Source of the DNA: Streptomonospora sp. PA3
GTDB lineage: Bacteria; Actinomycetota; Actinomycetes; Streptosporangiales; Streptosporangiaceae
NCBI RefSeq assembly: GCF_009728995.1
Contig: NZ_VTZW01000004.1
Location: forward strand, 1 to 64,000
Reading direction: 5' to 3'
Length of the DNA: 64,000 bases
The position numbers and the translations under genes were made by a program. A model generated the notes under the pieces. The model was given only the letters and a program-made list of their open reading frames with translations. It had not been told where the DNA came from and did no database searches. Positions 55,935 to 64,000 of this stretch are shown here, piece after piece; position 1 is the stretch's first letter; each line of letters opens with the position of its first letter.

Positions 55935-57425
55935 GTGAGCCAGAGTCGTACCTACCAAGTGCGGACCTACGGCTGCCAGATGAACGTCCACGACTCCGAG
56001 CGCCTCTCCGGTCTGCTGGAGGACGCGGGCTACGAGCGCGCAGCCGAGGACACCACCGCAGACGTCGTCGTATTCAACACCTGCGCGGTCCGGGAGAACG
56101 CGGACAACCGCCTCTACGGCAACCTCGGGCACCTGCGCCCGGTCAAGGACGCCCATCCCGGCATGCAGATCGCCGTGGGCGGGTGCCTGGCCCAGAAGGA
56201 CCGCGGCGAGATCGTGCGCCGCGCGCCGTGGGTGGACGTGGTCTTCGGGACGCACAACATCGGCTCACTCCCGGTGCTGCTGGAGCGCGCCCGGGTGCAG
56301 CGCGAGGCGCAGGTCGAGATCGAGGAGTCGCTGGAGACCTTCCCCTCCACCCTGCCCAGCCGCCGCGAGTCGGCCTATGCCGCCTGGGTGTCGGTGTCGG
56401 TGGGCTGCAACAACACCTGCACGTTCTGCATCGTCCCGGCGCTGCGCGGCAAGGAGAAGGACCGCCGCCCCGGCGATGTGCTGGCCGAGGTGCGGGCGCT
56501 GGTCGGCGAGGGCGTCGCCGAGGTCACCCTGCTGGGGCAGAACGTCAACGCCTACGGCAGCGAGTTCGGCGACCGGCAGGCGTTCTCCAAGCTGCTGCGG
56601 GCCTGCGGCGAGATCGACGGGCTGGAGCGCGTGCGGTTCACCTCGCCGCACCCGCGCGACTTCACCGACGACGTCATCGAGGCGATGGCCGAGACCCCCA
56701 ACGTGATGCCGCAGCTGCACATGCCGCTGCAGTCGGGCTCCAGCCGGGTGCTCAAGGCGATGCGGCGGTCCTACCGCCAGGAGCGCTTCCTGGGGATCGT
56801 GCGCCGGGTGCGCGAGGCCATGCCCGAAGCCGCGATCACCACCGACATCATCGTGGGCTTCCCCGGCGAGACCGAGGAGGACTTCGAGGAGACCCTGCAC
56901 GTGGTGCGCGAGGCCCGCTTCGCCGCCGCGTTCACCTTCCAGTACTCCAAGCGGCCGGGCACCCCCGCCGCGGAGATGGAGGGCCAGCTGCCCAAGGAGG
57001 TCGTGCAGGAGCGCTACGAGCGGCTGGTGGCCCTGCAGGAGTCCATCTCGGCCGAAGAGAACCGCAAGCTCGTGGGCCGCGAGGTCGAGTTGCTGGTGGC
57101 CGAGGGCGAGGGCCGCAAGGACGGCGAGCGGCGCCGGCTGTCGGGGCGGGCGCCCGACAACCGGCTGGTGCACTTCGCCGTCGACGACGACACCGCCGCG
57201 GGCCTGCGTCCGGGCGACTTCGCCACCGTCGAGGTCACCTACGCCGCGCCGCACCACCTGGTGGCCGACTCCGGGGTGCGCGCGGTGCGGCGCACGCGTG
57301 CGGGCGATGCCTGGGCGGCGCGCAACGGCCGCGAGCCCGCCCAGCCGGGGGTGCTGCTGGGCATGCCCACGGTCGGCGCGCCCGAGGCGCAGCCGGCCGC
57401 CTCCGGGGGCTGCGGGATCGGCTGA
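55935..57425 (+). CDS. miaB: tRNA-2-methylthio-N6-dimethylallyladenosine synthase
   Basis: A 496-residue radical-SAM methylthiotransferase acting on i6A37 of tRNAs. Cluster ligands in the UPF0004 domain are Cys14 ([11 protein letters not shown]), Cys50 (NTCAVRENA) and Cys84 (GGCLAQ). The radical-SAM CX3CX2C is Cys158, Cys162 and Cys165 ([13 protein letters not shown]). [16 protein letters not shown] and the C-terminal TRAM domain are typical. The YGCQMN motif separates it from RimO. The GTG at 55935 fits the -10 box position. Its partner MiaA is encoded 4 kb away on the other strand. The C-terminus ends in a Gly/Cys-containing tail. Confidence 0.96.
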   Translation: MSQSRTYQVRTYGCQMNVHDSERLSGLLEDAGYERAAEDTTADVVVFNTCAVRENADNRLYGNLGHLRPVKDAHPGMQIAVGGCLAQKDRGEIVRRAPWVDVVFGTHNIGSLPVLLERARVQREAQVEIEESLETFPSTLPSRRESAYAAWVSVSVGCNNTCTFCIVPALRGKEKDRRPGDVLAEVRALVGEGVAEVTLLGQNVNAYGSEFGDRQAFSKLLRACGEIDGLERVRFTSPHPRDFTDDVIEAMAETPNVMPQLHMPLQSGSSRVLKAMRRSYRQERFLGIVRRVREAMPEAAITTDIIVGFPGETEEDFEETLHVVREARFAAAFTFQYSKRPGTPAAEMEGQLPKEVVQERYERLVALQESISAEENRKLVGREVELLVAEGEGRKDGERRRLSGRAPDNRLVHFAVDDDTAAGLRPGDFATVEVTYAAPHHLVADSGVRAVRRTRAGDAWAARNGREPAQPGVLLGMPTVGAPEAQPAASGGCGIG

Positions 57426-57428
57426 GGC

Positions 57429-57469
57429 CCCGGCGGGCGGCCGCGGCGGGTCCGGGGCCGCCCGCCGGG
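57429..57469. terminator. Perfect 14-bp hairpin between miaB and the P450 gene
   Basis: Arms 57429-57442 and 57456-57469 match completely around a 13-nt loop. It occupies nearly the whole gap between two convergent stops. Confidence 0.75.
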
Positions 57470-57474
57470 TGCGC

Positions 57475-58761
57475 TCACTCCCCCTGGTTCAGCCGCAGCG
57501 GCAGCCGCGCGAGTCGGCGCATGCCCGGCCGCGGCATCCACTCCAGCTCGTCGGCTGCCGTGCCCAGTTCCAGGCGGGGGTAGCGCTCGAACAGGCGGGT
57601 GAACGCCACCTCCCCCTCCTGGCGGGCCAGGGCCGCGCCCAGGCAGTAGTGCACGCCGTGGCCGAACCCGGTGTGCTGCTCGCCGCGGGTCTCGTAGGTG
57701 CGGGTGATGTCGAGGCGGTCGGGGTCGGGGAAGCGGCGCGGGTCGCGGTTGGCGCCGACGATCATCGCCATGACCGGTTCGCCGCGCCGGATGAGCTGCC
57801 CGCCGAGCTCGATGTCCTCGGTGGCCCAGCGCGCCCGGGTGGCGAGGATGGGGCCGCACCAGCGCATCAGCTCGTGCACGGCCCGCGGCGCCAGATCGGC
57901 GTCGCCGCGCAGCAGCGCGAGTTGGTCGGGGTGGGTGAGCAGGGCCGCGGTCCCGTTGCCGATGAGGTTGGCGGTGGTCTCGTGGCCGGCGATCACCAGG
58001 GTGAGCACCATGGTGATGAGTTCTTTCTCGGTGAGCCGGTCGCCGTCCTCCTCGCGGACGGCGATGAGGGCGTCGATCAGGTCGTCGCCGGGAGCCTCGC
58101 GCCGGCGCGCGATCAGCTCGCGGATGTGCTCGACCATCTCGACGGTGGCGTCGCGCATCCGCTCCGGCGACTCCATGCGGACCAGGTCGGCGCCCCACCG
58201 GCGCCACAGCGGCCGGTCCTGCTCGGGCACCCCGACCATCTCGCAGATGACCGTGATGGGCAGCGGGTAGGCGAAGTGCTCGATGAGATCGACGGTGCCG
58301 TCCTCGCCGGCGCGGGCGGGCAGGGTGTCGAGGAGCCCGGAGGCGATCTCCTCGACGCGGGGGCGGAGCCGGTTGACGCGGCGCACCGTGAACGCGCGCG
58401 AGACCAGTTTGCGCAGCCGGGTGTGGTCGGGCGGGTCGGTGTCGAGGATGCTGTCGGCGAGGTAGCCGACGTAGTCCTCGGGCATGCCCAGCCGGACGAG
58501 CATGTCGGCGCGCTTGTCGGTGTCGATGCCCGGTACGGAGCGCGGGTCGTTGGCGAAGCGCGGGTCGTCCAGGACCGCGCGCACGTCGTCGTGGCGGGTG
58601 AGGATCCACATCGCGGACCCGTCGAGGTTGCGCGTGCGCGCCACGGGCCGTTCCTCGCGGAGCCGGCCGAACCCGGTGTAGGGGTCGAGGCTCAGCGCGG
58701 GGTCCATGAAGTCGACGTCGGGTGAGTCGGGTGCGGAGCCGTCGCGGGTGGAGGCGGTCAC
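57475..58761 (-). CDS. Cytochrome P450
   Basis: 428 residues, a soluble bacterial class I P450 (CYP107/CYP105-like by motifs). I-helix oxygen-binding AGHETTAN, the ExxR helix ELMR, NRDPRRFPDPDRLDI, and the heme loop FGHGVHYCLGAALAR with Cys373 as iron ligand are all present. It inserts oxygen into an unknown substrate with electrons from a ferredoxin not encoded here. The GTG at 58761 follows GAAGGAGGG. It lies 21 nt after a TetR gene on the same strand, so both are probably one operon under that repressor. Confidence 0.94.
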   Translation of the reverse strand: MTASTRDGSAPDSPDVDFMDPALSLDPYTGFGRLREERPVARTRNLDGSAMWILTRHDDVRAVLDDPRFANDPRSVPGIDTDKRADMLVRLGMPEDYVGYLADSILDTDPPDHTRLRKLVSRAFTVRRVNRLRPRVEEIASGLLDTLPARAGEDGTVDLIEHFAYPLPITVICEMVGVPEQDRPLWRRWGADLVRMESPERMRDATVEMVEHIRELIARRREAPGDDLIDALIAVREEDGDRLTEKELITMVLTLVIAGHETTANLIGNGTAALLTHPDQLALLRGDADLAPRAVHELMRWCGPILATRARWATEDIELGGQLIRRGEPVMAMIVGANRDPRRFPDPDRLDITRTYETRGEQHTGFGHGVHYCLGAALARQEGEVAFTRLFERYPRLELGTAADELEWMPRPGMRRLARLPLRLNQGE

Positions 58762-58782
58762 GGCTGGGCCCTCCTTCGGGCG

Positions 58783-59565
58783 TCAGGTCTGCTTCTGGTT
58801 GGCGATCTCTTCGCGGATGCGGGTGAGCAGCCGCTCGAACAGGGCGACGATGCGGGGGGCGGCCGCGCGGGCGCGGTCGGGGTCGTCGCCGGGCGCTTCC
58901 AGGGAGGCGCCGATGATGTGGGCGAGCATGTCGGCGTCGGCCGCGACGCGGTGCAGGGGGTCGCTGCGCAGGGACTCGGTCGCCGGTTCGGTGGCGATGT
59001 AGCCGAAGAAGATGCGGAAGTAGGCGTGCATCTGCAGTTCCAGCGGCGCGTCGGCGCGCAGGATGCCGTGGTCGTGCAGCGTCTGGAAGTACTCGGTCAT
59101 CAGGGTGATCCGGGCCTGCATGAAGTCGCCGAGGTCGCGGACGCCGCTGCTGGTCAGGGAGCCGAGGGTTTCGCTGTCGCCCAAGAGCATGGCTCGGGCG
59201 ATGGGGTCCTCGGCGACCATGTGGTAGTTGGTGCGCGCGAGCGCGCTGGGGCGCACCTGCTCGGGGTCGTCGCGGAAGGCGCGGATGAGGCGTTCCACCA
59301 TGGCCGCCTGGACGCGCAGCAGCACGGTGAGAAACAGCAGCTCCTTGGTGTGGAAGTGCAGATAGACCGTGCCCTTGCCGATGCCGGCGCGCTTGGCGAC
59401 GTCCTCGACGGTGACGCGGCGGTAGCCCCAGGAGACGAGGAGTTCGGCGGCGGCGTCGAGGATGCGTTCGGCGCGGGCGTCGCGCTCGGCGTCGTCGGTG
59501 TGCGGGGAGGTCGCGGGAGGGTCGGGCAGGGGCACGGGCTTGCTGCTCCTGGTGGTCGGGGACAC
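58783..59565 (-). CDS. TetR-family repressor
   Basis: 260 residues from the GTG at 59565. The N-terminal DNA-binding domain (about 30-75) reads ERILDAAAELLVSWGYRRVT, EDVAKRAGIGKGTVYLHFHTK. The rest is a helical ligand-binding domain with an extra-long C-terminal part. A near-perfect inverted repeat directly upstream (59573-59607) is its likely operator. With the P450 gene downstream, induction by the P450 substrate is a reasonable inference. Confidence 0.92.
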   Translation of the reverse strand: MSPTTRSSKPVPLPDPPATSPHTDDAERDARAERILDAAAELLVSWGYRRVTVEDVAKRAGIGKGTVYLHFHTKELLFLTVLLRVQAAMVERLIRAFRDDPEQVRPSALARTNYHMVAEDPIARAMLLGDSETLGSLTSSGVRDLGDFMQARITLMTEYFQTLHDHGILRADAPLELQMHAYFRIFFGYIATEPATESLRSDPLHRVAADADMLAHIIGASLEAPGDDPDRARAAAPRIVALFERLLTRIREEIANQKQT

Positions 59566-59572
59566 TGTTCTG

Positions 59573-59607
59573 ACTGTTTGACCGGATTAGGCATCTGGTC
59601 AAACGGT
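59573..59607. promoter_or_regulatory. TetR operator-like inverted repeat
   Basis: ACTGTTTGACC (59573-59583), 13-nt spacer, GGTCAAACGGT (59597-59607): 10 of 11 pairs match. It starts 8 nt upstream of the TetR start codon. TTGACC on the minus strand inside the right arm could double as the -35 box, so binding would shut the promoter. Confidence 0.7.
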
Positions 59608-59690
59608 CATGGTTCGACGGTAGCACCGGCTGCCCGCGGCGCAAGGCCCTGCCGGTGCTAGGAATCCGCAAAGAGCCGCCGCGGGCGCGA

Positions 59691-59696
59691 TAGCCT
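59691..59696 (+). promoter_or_regulatory. Putative -10 box of the LigB-like gene
   Basis: TAGCCT ends 7 nt before the GTG at 59704, identical in sequence and spacing to the miaB element. A leaderless transcript is likely. Confidence 0.5.
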
Positions 59697-59703
59697 CGCC
59701 CCT

Positions 59704-60384
59704 GTGCTGATCTCCGCGGCCGTGTGCCCCCATCCGCCGCTGCTTGTGCCGCAGGTCGCGCAGGGGGCCGCCGCCGAGCTCGACGGGCTGCGCGCGGCCT
59801 GCGACCGGGTGCTGGCGGGGCTGGCCGCAACAGGTCCCGACGCGATCGCGGTCGTGGGGTGCGGGGACGCCGACCGGACGCATGGCCCCGGCGCCGCCGG
59901 TGGTCTGGACGGCTACGGCGTCGCGGTGCGCGTGGGGGAGGGGCCGCCCGAGCTTCCCCTGTCGCTGACGGTGGGGCGGTGGCTGTGCGAGCGCTCGGGG
60001 CTGCGGCCCAACCGCTACGTCGAGGTGGATCCGCAGGCCGGGCCGGGGCGGTGCGGCGAGCGCGGCGCGGCTCTGGCCGCTTCCGCGGGCCGGGTCGCGC
60101 TGCTGGTCATGGGCGACGGCAGCGCCCGCCGCGGCGAGCACGCGCCCGGGCCCGCCGACGAGCGCGCCCCCGGGTTCGATGCGGCGGTGGCCGAGGCGCT
60201 GGCCGCGGCCGACACCGCGGCGCTGGAGCGGGTGGATCCCGCCCTGGCCGTGGAGCTGATGGCGGGCGGCCGGGCGGCCTGGCAGGTGCTCGCGGGGGCG
60301 GCCAAGGGCGCCGGGCTGCGCGGTGAGCTGCTCGCCCACGAGGCGCCCTACGGCGTGGGCTATTTCGCGGCGCTGTGGCGGTGA
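59704..60384 (+). CDS. LigB/class III extradiol dioxygenase-fold protein
   Basis: 226 residues from a GTG. MLISAAVCPHPPLLVPQV has the His of the LigB-type metal site; IAVVGCGDADRTHGP and LLVMGDGSARRGEHAPG follow, with GFDAAVAEALAAADTAAL. In actinobacteria this gene commonly sits between miaB and miaA/dapF, as here. No substrate is known and several metal ligands of true dioxygenases are not obvious, so catalysis is doubtful. It converges with the VOC gene. Confidence 0.75.
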   Translation: MLISAAVCPHPPLLVPQVAQGAAAELDGLRAACDRVLAGLAATGPDAIAVVGCGDADRTHGPGAAGGLDGYGVAVRVGEGPPELPLSLTVGRWLCERSGLRPNRYVEVDPQAGPGRCGERGAALAASAGRVALLVMGDGSARRGEHAPGPADERAPGFDAAVAEALAAADTAALERVDPALAVELMAGGRAAWQVLAGAAKGAGLRGELLAHEAPYGVGYFAALWR

Positions 60385-60403
60385 CCGGGCGGGGAGGCCG
60401 CGG

Positions 60404-61162
60404 TCAGGCCGCCTCGTCGGGTTCGACCGCGGCGAAGCGCGCGCCGAAGGGGTCGGACAGCACGCACCAGCGGCCGTAGGGGGAGTCGGCGGCGGGCCGG
60501 AGGACCCGGCCGCCCGCGCTGCGCGTGTACTCGGCCGCGGCGTCGGCGCTGCGCACCGCGAAGTAGGTGAGCCAGGCGGCGTGGTCTCGGCGGGGGCGGT
60601 CGTCGTCGCCGTAGACCCCCAGCACCGGGGAGCCCCCGCTGTAGAGGGTGACGAAGTCGAAGCCATCCACCCGCTCGGGCTCGCAGCCGAAGACCCGGAC
60701 CAAAAACGCGGTGGTCGCGCGGATATCGGCGCTGGCGACCTCCGTCCACACCGGAGCCCCGGGGCCGGAGGCCTCGCAGCCGCGCAGGGTGTCCGGCTGC
60801 CACAGGCCCAGCGCCGCGCCCGTGGGGTCGCGGGCCAGGGCCATGGCGCCGAGGTCGCCGATGTCCTGGCGGGCCGCCAGCAGGCGCCCGCCGGCCTCGG
60901 TGAGGGTGCGCAGGGCGGTGTCGAGGTCGCGGGTGGACAGGAAGACCGTCCAGGCGGCGGGCTCGGCGGGGTCGGTGTCGGTGCCCCACTGCTCGCTGAG
61001 GCCGGCGACCCGGCGCGGGCCGAGGCGCGCCAGGGTGTAGGGGCGGTCGTCGAACTCCCACCCGAACAGCCCGCCGTAGAACTCCTTGGCGCGGCCCAGC
61101 TCGGGCACCGAGATCTCCATCCAGCAGGGGGCGCCCGCCGGGTACTCCACCGCAGTCGTCAT
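60404..61162 (-). CDS. Two-domain VOC (glyoxalase/bleomycin resistance-like) protein
   Basis: 252 residues with two VOC modules. The first (about 10-125) has CWMEISVPELGRAKEFYGGLFGW minus its first residues, and DPTGAALGLWQ. The second (about 135-250) has WTEVASADIRATTAFLVRVFG and FGARFAAVEP. The fused pair would form one metal or ligand cavity by itself. Possible roles are glyoxalase, dioxygenase or binding protein; none can be chosen. It lies 80 nt after miaA on the same strand. Confidence 0.85.
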   Translation of the reverse strand: MTTAVEYPAGAPCWMEISVPELGRAKEFYGGLFGWEFDDRPYTLARLGPRRVAGLSEQWGTDTDPAEPAAWTVFLSTRDLDTALRTLTEAGGRLLAARQDIGDLGAMALARDPTGAALGLWQPDTLRGCEASGPGAPVWTEVASADIRATTAFLVRVFGCEPERVDGFDFVTLYSGGSPVLGVYGDDDRPRRDHAAWLTYFAVRSADAAAEYTRSAGGRVLRPAADSPYGRWCVLSDPFGARFAAVEPDEAA

Positions 61163-61242
61163 GGCGGGTTCGTACCCGTGTTCGCAAACCCGCATTCGCC
61201 GCTCGGCTCCCCGGGGGCGCCGGGGACCCGAGCGGGGCGTGC

Positions 61243-62205
61243 TCAGCCGGTGCGGGCGGCCGCCTGGGCGGTGCGGACCAGCTCCAGTGCTCGCTCGACC
61301 AGCTCGGGGTCGTCGTGGTCGAGCCAGTGCACGCGCGGATCGCGGCGGAACCAGGACTCCTGGCGGCGGGCGAAGCGGCGGGTGGCGCGCACGGTCTCGG
61401 CGCGAGCCGCCTCCTCGTCGTACTCGCCCGCGAGGAAGCGCAGCACCTGGGCGTAGCCCAGGGCGCGCGAGGCGGTGCGTCCCTCGGCGAGCCCCTGCGC
61501 GCGCAGGGCCCGCACCTCCTCGACCAGCCCGGCGCGCCACATCCGGTCCACCCGGTCCTCGATGCGGGCGTCCAGGCGAGGACGCGGTACGTGCACCCCG
61601 ATCTGCACGCACGGGTAGCGCGAGGTGTGCTCGGGCAGCGTCGCGGTGAAGGGGCGTCCGGTCAGTTCGATGACCTCCAGCGCGCGTACGATGCGCCGGC
61701 CGTTGCCGGGCAGGATGGCCCCGGCCGCCCGCGGGTCGCGCTCTGCCAGGCGCTCATGCAGAGGGGCGGGGCCGCGTTCGGCCAGTTCGGCCTCCAGCCG
61801 GGCGCGGACGGCGGGATCGGTCCCGGGGAAGTCGAGCTCGTCCAGCGCCGCGCGCACGTACAGGCCCGACCCGCCCACCAGGACGGGCGCCGCGCCGCGG
61901 CGGCGCAGGCCGTCGATGCGGGCGCGCGCCAGCTCCTGGTACTCGGCGACGTTGGCGGTGCGGGTGACGTCCCAGATGTCGAGCAGATGGTGGACGACGC
62001 CGCGGCGCTCCTGCGGGGTGAGCTTGGCGGTGCCGATGTCCATGCCGCGGTAGAGCTGCATGGAGTCGGCGTTGACGACCTCGGCGCCGCCGGAGGCGGC
62101 CCCCAGCCGCAGCGCCAGTTCCACGGCGAGGTCGGATTTCCCGGCGGCGGTGGCCCCGACCACGGCGATCACCGGGGGATACGCGCCGTCCTGCCGCCCG
62201 TCCAC
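61243..62205 (-). CDS. miaA: tRNA dimethylallyltransferase
   Basis: 320 residues. Adds the dimethylallyl group to A37 of tRNAs reading UNN codons, making the substrate of MiaB. Walker A GATAAGKS (17-24), NADSMQLYRGMDIGTAK, VGGSGLYVRA and SRALGYAQ are the family motifs. The start is a GTG at 62205. It is divergent from dapF and opposite in direction to miaB, whereas in many actinobacteria miaB, miaA and dapF run the same way, so a local inversion of the VOC-miaA segment is likely. Confidence 0.95.
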   Translation of the reverse strand: MDGRQDGAYPPVIAVVGATAAGKSDLAVELALRLGAASGGAEVVNADSMQLYRGMDIGTAKLTPQERRGVVHHLLDIWDVTRTANVAEYQELARARIDGLRRRGAAPVLVGGSGLYVRAALDELDFPGTDPAVRARLEAELAERGPAPLHERLAERDPRAAGAILPGNGRRIVRALEVIELTGRPFTATLPEHTSRYPCVQIGVHVPRPRLDARIEDRVDRMWRAGLVEEVRALRAQGLAEGRTASRALGYAQVLRFLAGEYDEEAARAETVRATRRFARRQESWFRRDPRVHWLDHDDPELVERALELVRTAQAAARTG

Positions 62206-62389
62206 GGATCCGCCTCCTCGTGTGCCGCTGCCGTGCCGTGGCCGCCGGACGCGCCGGCGCCGTGGTTCCAGTGTGGCAGCGGCGGCGGCCCGCGGGTGCC
62301 GGTGCCCTGCGCCGGACCGGCCGGCCCGCGGCGGCCGGCGGGACGGAGTCCGCGCCGTTCAGCGGCACCGGCGGCCGGTGGCACCGGCT

Positions 62390-62395
62390 TAGGAT
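62390..62395 (+). promoter_or_regulatory. Putative -10 box of dapF
   Basis: TAGGAT ends 7 nt before the ATG at 62403. The GAGG between is close to the ATG, so a leaderless start is plausible but not certain. Confidence 0.45.
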
Positions 62396-62402
62396 GAGGC
62401 CC

Positions 62403-63227
62403 ATGCGATTCGCCAAAGGGCACGGCACCGAGAACGACTTCGTGATCCTCCCCGACCCCGACGGCGCGTTGGACCTGCGCCCGGCCGCGGTGGCCGCACT
62501 GTGCGACCGCCGCGCCGGCATCGGGGCCGACGGGGTGCTGCGCGTGGTGCGCACAGCGGCCCTGGGCGAGACGCTGACCGGGCCCGCGGCCTCGGCGGCC
62601 GACTGCGAATGGTTCATGGACTACCGCAACGCCGACGGCAGCGTCGCCGAGATGTGCGGCAACGGCGTGCGGGTCTTCGCCCGCTACCTGGCCGACCGCG
62701 GCCTGGTCTCCGGCAAGGAGCTGGCGGTGGGCACCCGGGCCGGTGCGCGCCGCGTCGTGCTGGAGGACGACGGCGACGTCACGGTGGACATGGGCCGTCC
62801 CGAACTGCTGGGCGAGGGCAGCGCGGAGCTGGCCGACGGCAGGGTCGAGGGGACCCGCGTGTGGGTGGGCAACCCGCACCTGGCCTGCCGGGTGGATCGC
62901 AGCCCCGCGGAGGTGGATCTGAGCGGCCGCCCGCGCTTGGACCCGGCGCAGTTCCCCGACGGAGCCAACGTCGAGGTGTTCGCCGCGGCCGCGCCCGGGA
63001 CGCTGGAGATGCGCGTCAACGAGCGCGGTTCGGGCGAGACGCGCTCCTGCGGCACCGGCATCGTCGCGGTCGCGGCGGCGGCGACTCCGCCCGGCGAGGG
63101 CGCCACCTGGCGGGTGCGCGTGCCCGGCGGCGAGTGCATCGTCTTCCTCGACGCCGAGGGCGCCCGCCTCCGCGGCCCCGCGGCCCTCGTCGCCGAGGGC
63201 GAGGTGCTGATGGGGCTGGGCGGCTGA
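62403..63227 (+). CDS. dapF: Diaminopimelate epimerase
   Basis: Interconverts LL- and meso-diaminopimelate, supplying the peptidoglycan cross-linking amino acid. 274 residues with the two catalytic Cys: Cys85 in EMCGNGVR and Cys216 in RSCGTGI. KGHGTENDFV and GADGVL are also diagnostic. The ATG at 62403 is chosen over upstream in-frame codons because conserved sequence starts MRFAKGHGTEND. It is divergent from miaA. Confidence 0.96.
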   Translation: MRFAKGHGTENDFVILPDPDGALDLRPAAVAALCDRRAGIGADGVLRVVRTAALGETLTGPAASAADCEWFMDYRNADGSVAEMCGNGVRVFARYLADRGLVSGKELAVGTRAGARRVVLEDDGDVTVDMGRPELLGEGSAELADGRVEGTRVWVGNPHLACRVDRSPAEVDLSGRPRLDPAQFPDGANVEVFAAAAPGTLEMRVNERGSGETRSCGTGIVAVAAAATPPGEGATWRVRVPGGECIVFLDAEGARLRGPAALVAEGEVLMGLGG

Positions 63228-63272
63228 CCCCGGCCGCCCAGCCGAGCACACCCGCTCGCGGGCGCGCGGCCG

Positions 63273-64000
63273 CTACCCGGGATCGGTGCGGTGGGCCAGC
63301 GCTAGGTGGTTGTCGACCGTGTAGTACAGGCGCACGCGGGTGCGGCCCAGTTCGGGATGGTCCAGGCGGGTGGGCGCATAGACGTGCGCCTTCTTCCGGT
63401 CGGCGAGGTCGCCGCCGATCCGGCCCAGGGGCACGGCCGGCTCGTCCGGGCCCGGCAGCAGCCGCAGGTCCCAGATGCCGTCGTCGCCGGTGCGTCGCAC
63501 GGTGTGGGGCACCTGGGCGTGGAAGCGGTTCGGATCGTCCGGGTCGGGTAGGGCCTCGACGTCGAAGGACGATTCCGGCTCCGCGCGGTGCACCGCCTGC
63601 AGGCGCATTCCCTCCCGGGGGAGAGGGCGTGCGGAGAGCATCCGCGCGGTGATGCGGATTCCCGAGTCGTCCGGGCGGGCGGCGGCGACCTCGGCGTGGG
63701 CGGCGCGGTTCCACATCCGCAGCGCCAGGAACCCGTCGGCGGTGGTGTAGGGGATGCAGTGCCGCGTGCGCCGCCCGTCGGCGGCGGGTTCGGGGTTGCG
63801 CAGCAGCCGCGCCTGCTCGACCTGCGCCGCTTTGATCCGGCGGCGCTTGCCCTCGCCTTCGCGCGGGAGGATCCAGCAGTCCCAGCGCCCTTCGGTGAAG
63901 TCCTCCTCCAGCGGCGCGAGCAGCAGCCGCACGCGGCCGGTGCTGTCGGCGGCGGGAAGGGGGAGGCGCAGTTCCCGCTCTCCGCGGCGCAGGCGGGTGA
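63273..64000 (-). CDS. Unknown protein with repeated beta-rich modules (5' end outside window)
   Basis: The frame is open from the window edge to the stop at 63273, at least 242 residues. A GTG at 63932 (RLLLAPLEEDF) is unlikely to be the true start because similar sequence continues upstream. Two related stretches occur: GRWDCWILPREGEGKRRRI followed by QVEQARLLRN, and IWDLRLLPGPDEPAVPLGRI followed by YAPTRLDHPELGRTRVRLYY. This looks like a tandem beta-domain of the type seen at the C-terminus of some cell-surface-glycan glycosyltransferases, but I cannot assign it. It converges with dapF. Confidence 0.6.
   Translation of the reverse strand, partial: TRLRRGERELRLPLPAADSTGRVRLLLAPLEEDFTEGRWDCWILPREGEGKRRRIKAAQVEQARLLRNPEPAADGRRTRHCIPYTTADGFLALRMWNRAAHAEVAAARPDDSGIRITARMLSARPLPREGMRLQAVHRAEPESSFDVEALPDPDDPNRFHAQVPHTVRRTGDDGIWDLRLLPGPDEPAVPLGRIGGDLADRKKAHVYAPTRLDHPELGRTRVRLYYTVDNHLALAHRTDPG

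Overview
The window is a chromosomal segment of a very GC-rich actinomycete. The gene set is actinobacterial: an ergothioneine operon, ClgR, RecA-RecX preceded by a DUF3046 gene, dapA-RNase J-FtsK in a row, MenA, Lhr, and many GTG/TTG starts. The mix would fit the Nocardiopsis/Streptomonospora neighbourhood, but that placement is inference. No rRNA, tRNA, IS element, prophage or CRISPR array was seen. The only mobile DNA I can support is two inteins inside recA.

Layout. 1-7.4 kb: a secreted pectate lyase (cut by the window edge) with a LacI-type operator, an acidic membrane protein, a phosphoketolase, an acyl-CoA oxidase-like flavoenzyme, and a HigBA-like toxin-antitoxin pair whose toxin is frameshifted. 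7.6-12.2 kb: egtABCD, ending in a perfect 15-bp hairpin. 12.2-18 kb: dapB, a glycerol facilitator with a consensus Crp-type site upstream, menA, an acetyltransferase, a small holin-like membrane protein and an AtoE-type fatty acid permease. 18-29.8 kb: a housekeeping block (dapA, RNase J, ftsK, a RodZ-like protein, rimO, pgsA, cinA/pncC, clgR), then dps and an Rrf2 regulator facing each other across a perfect 48-bp palindrome. 30-36.3 kb: a sugar-uptake locus (ROK regulator divergent from binding protein, two permeases and a GH3 N-acetylglucosaminidase-like enzyme). 36.4-41.8 kb: an acetyltransferase and the giant helicase Lhr. 41.9-46.6 kb: DUF3046, recA carrying two endonuclease-bearing inteins, recX. 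46.7-51.1 kb: a tandem MerR protein, an acetyltransferase, an 832-bp gap and an S9 peptidase. 51.4-55.3 kb: a TAXI-type TRAP transporter with its DUF1850 partner. 55.4-64 kb: a small dimeric alpha-beta barrel protein, miaB, a TetR-P450 pair with an operator, a LigB-like protein, a double VOC protein, miaA (inverted), dapF and a partial protein.

How the parts work together. dapA, dapB and dapF make diaminopimelate for peptidoglycan and lysine. egtABCD builds hercynylcysteine sulfoxide from histidine, SAM and gamma-glutamylcysteine. RimO, MiaB and MiaA modify ribosomal protein S12 and tRNA. RecA, RecX, Lhr and a LexA box form a DNA-repair neighbourhood. The ROK/ABC/GH3 locus takes up and trims amino-sugar-like oligosaccharides, using an ATPase encoded elsewhere.

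The most unusual item is recA. One intein splits the Walker A motif between its Lys and Thr, and a second, compositionally foreign intein sits in the VMFG/SPETTT segment, so two splicing events are needed before any RecA is active. Other recurring signals are a set of genes with TANNNT hexamers 6-8 nt before the start codon (leaderless transcripts) and near-perfect GC hairpins at most convergent gene ends and inside the sugar operon.
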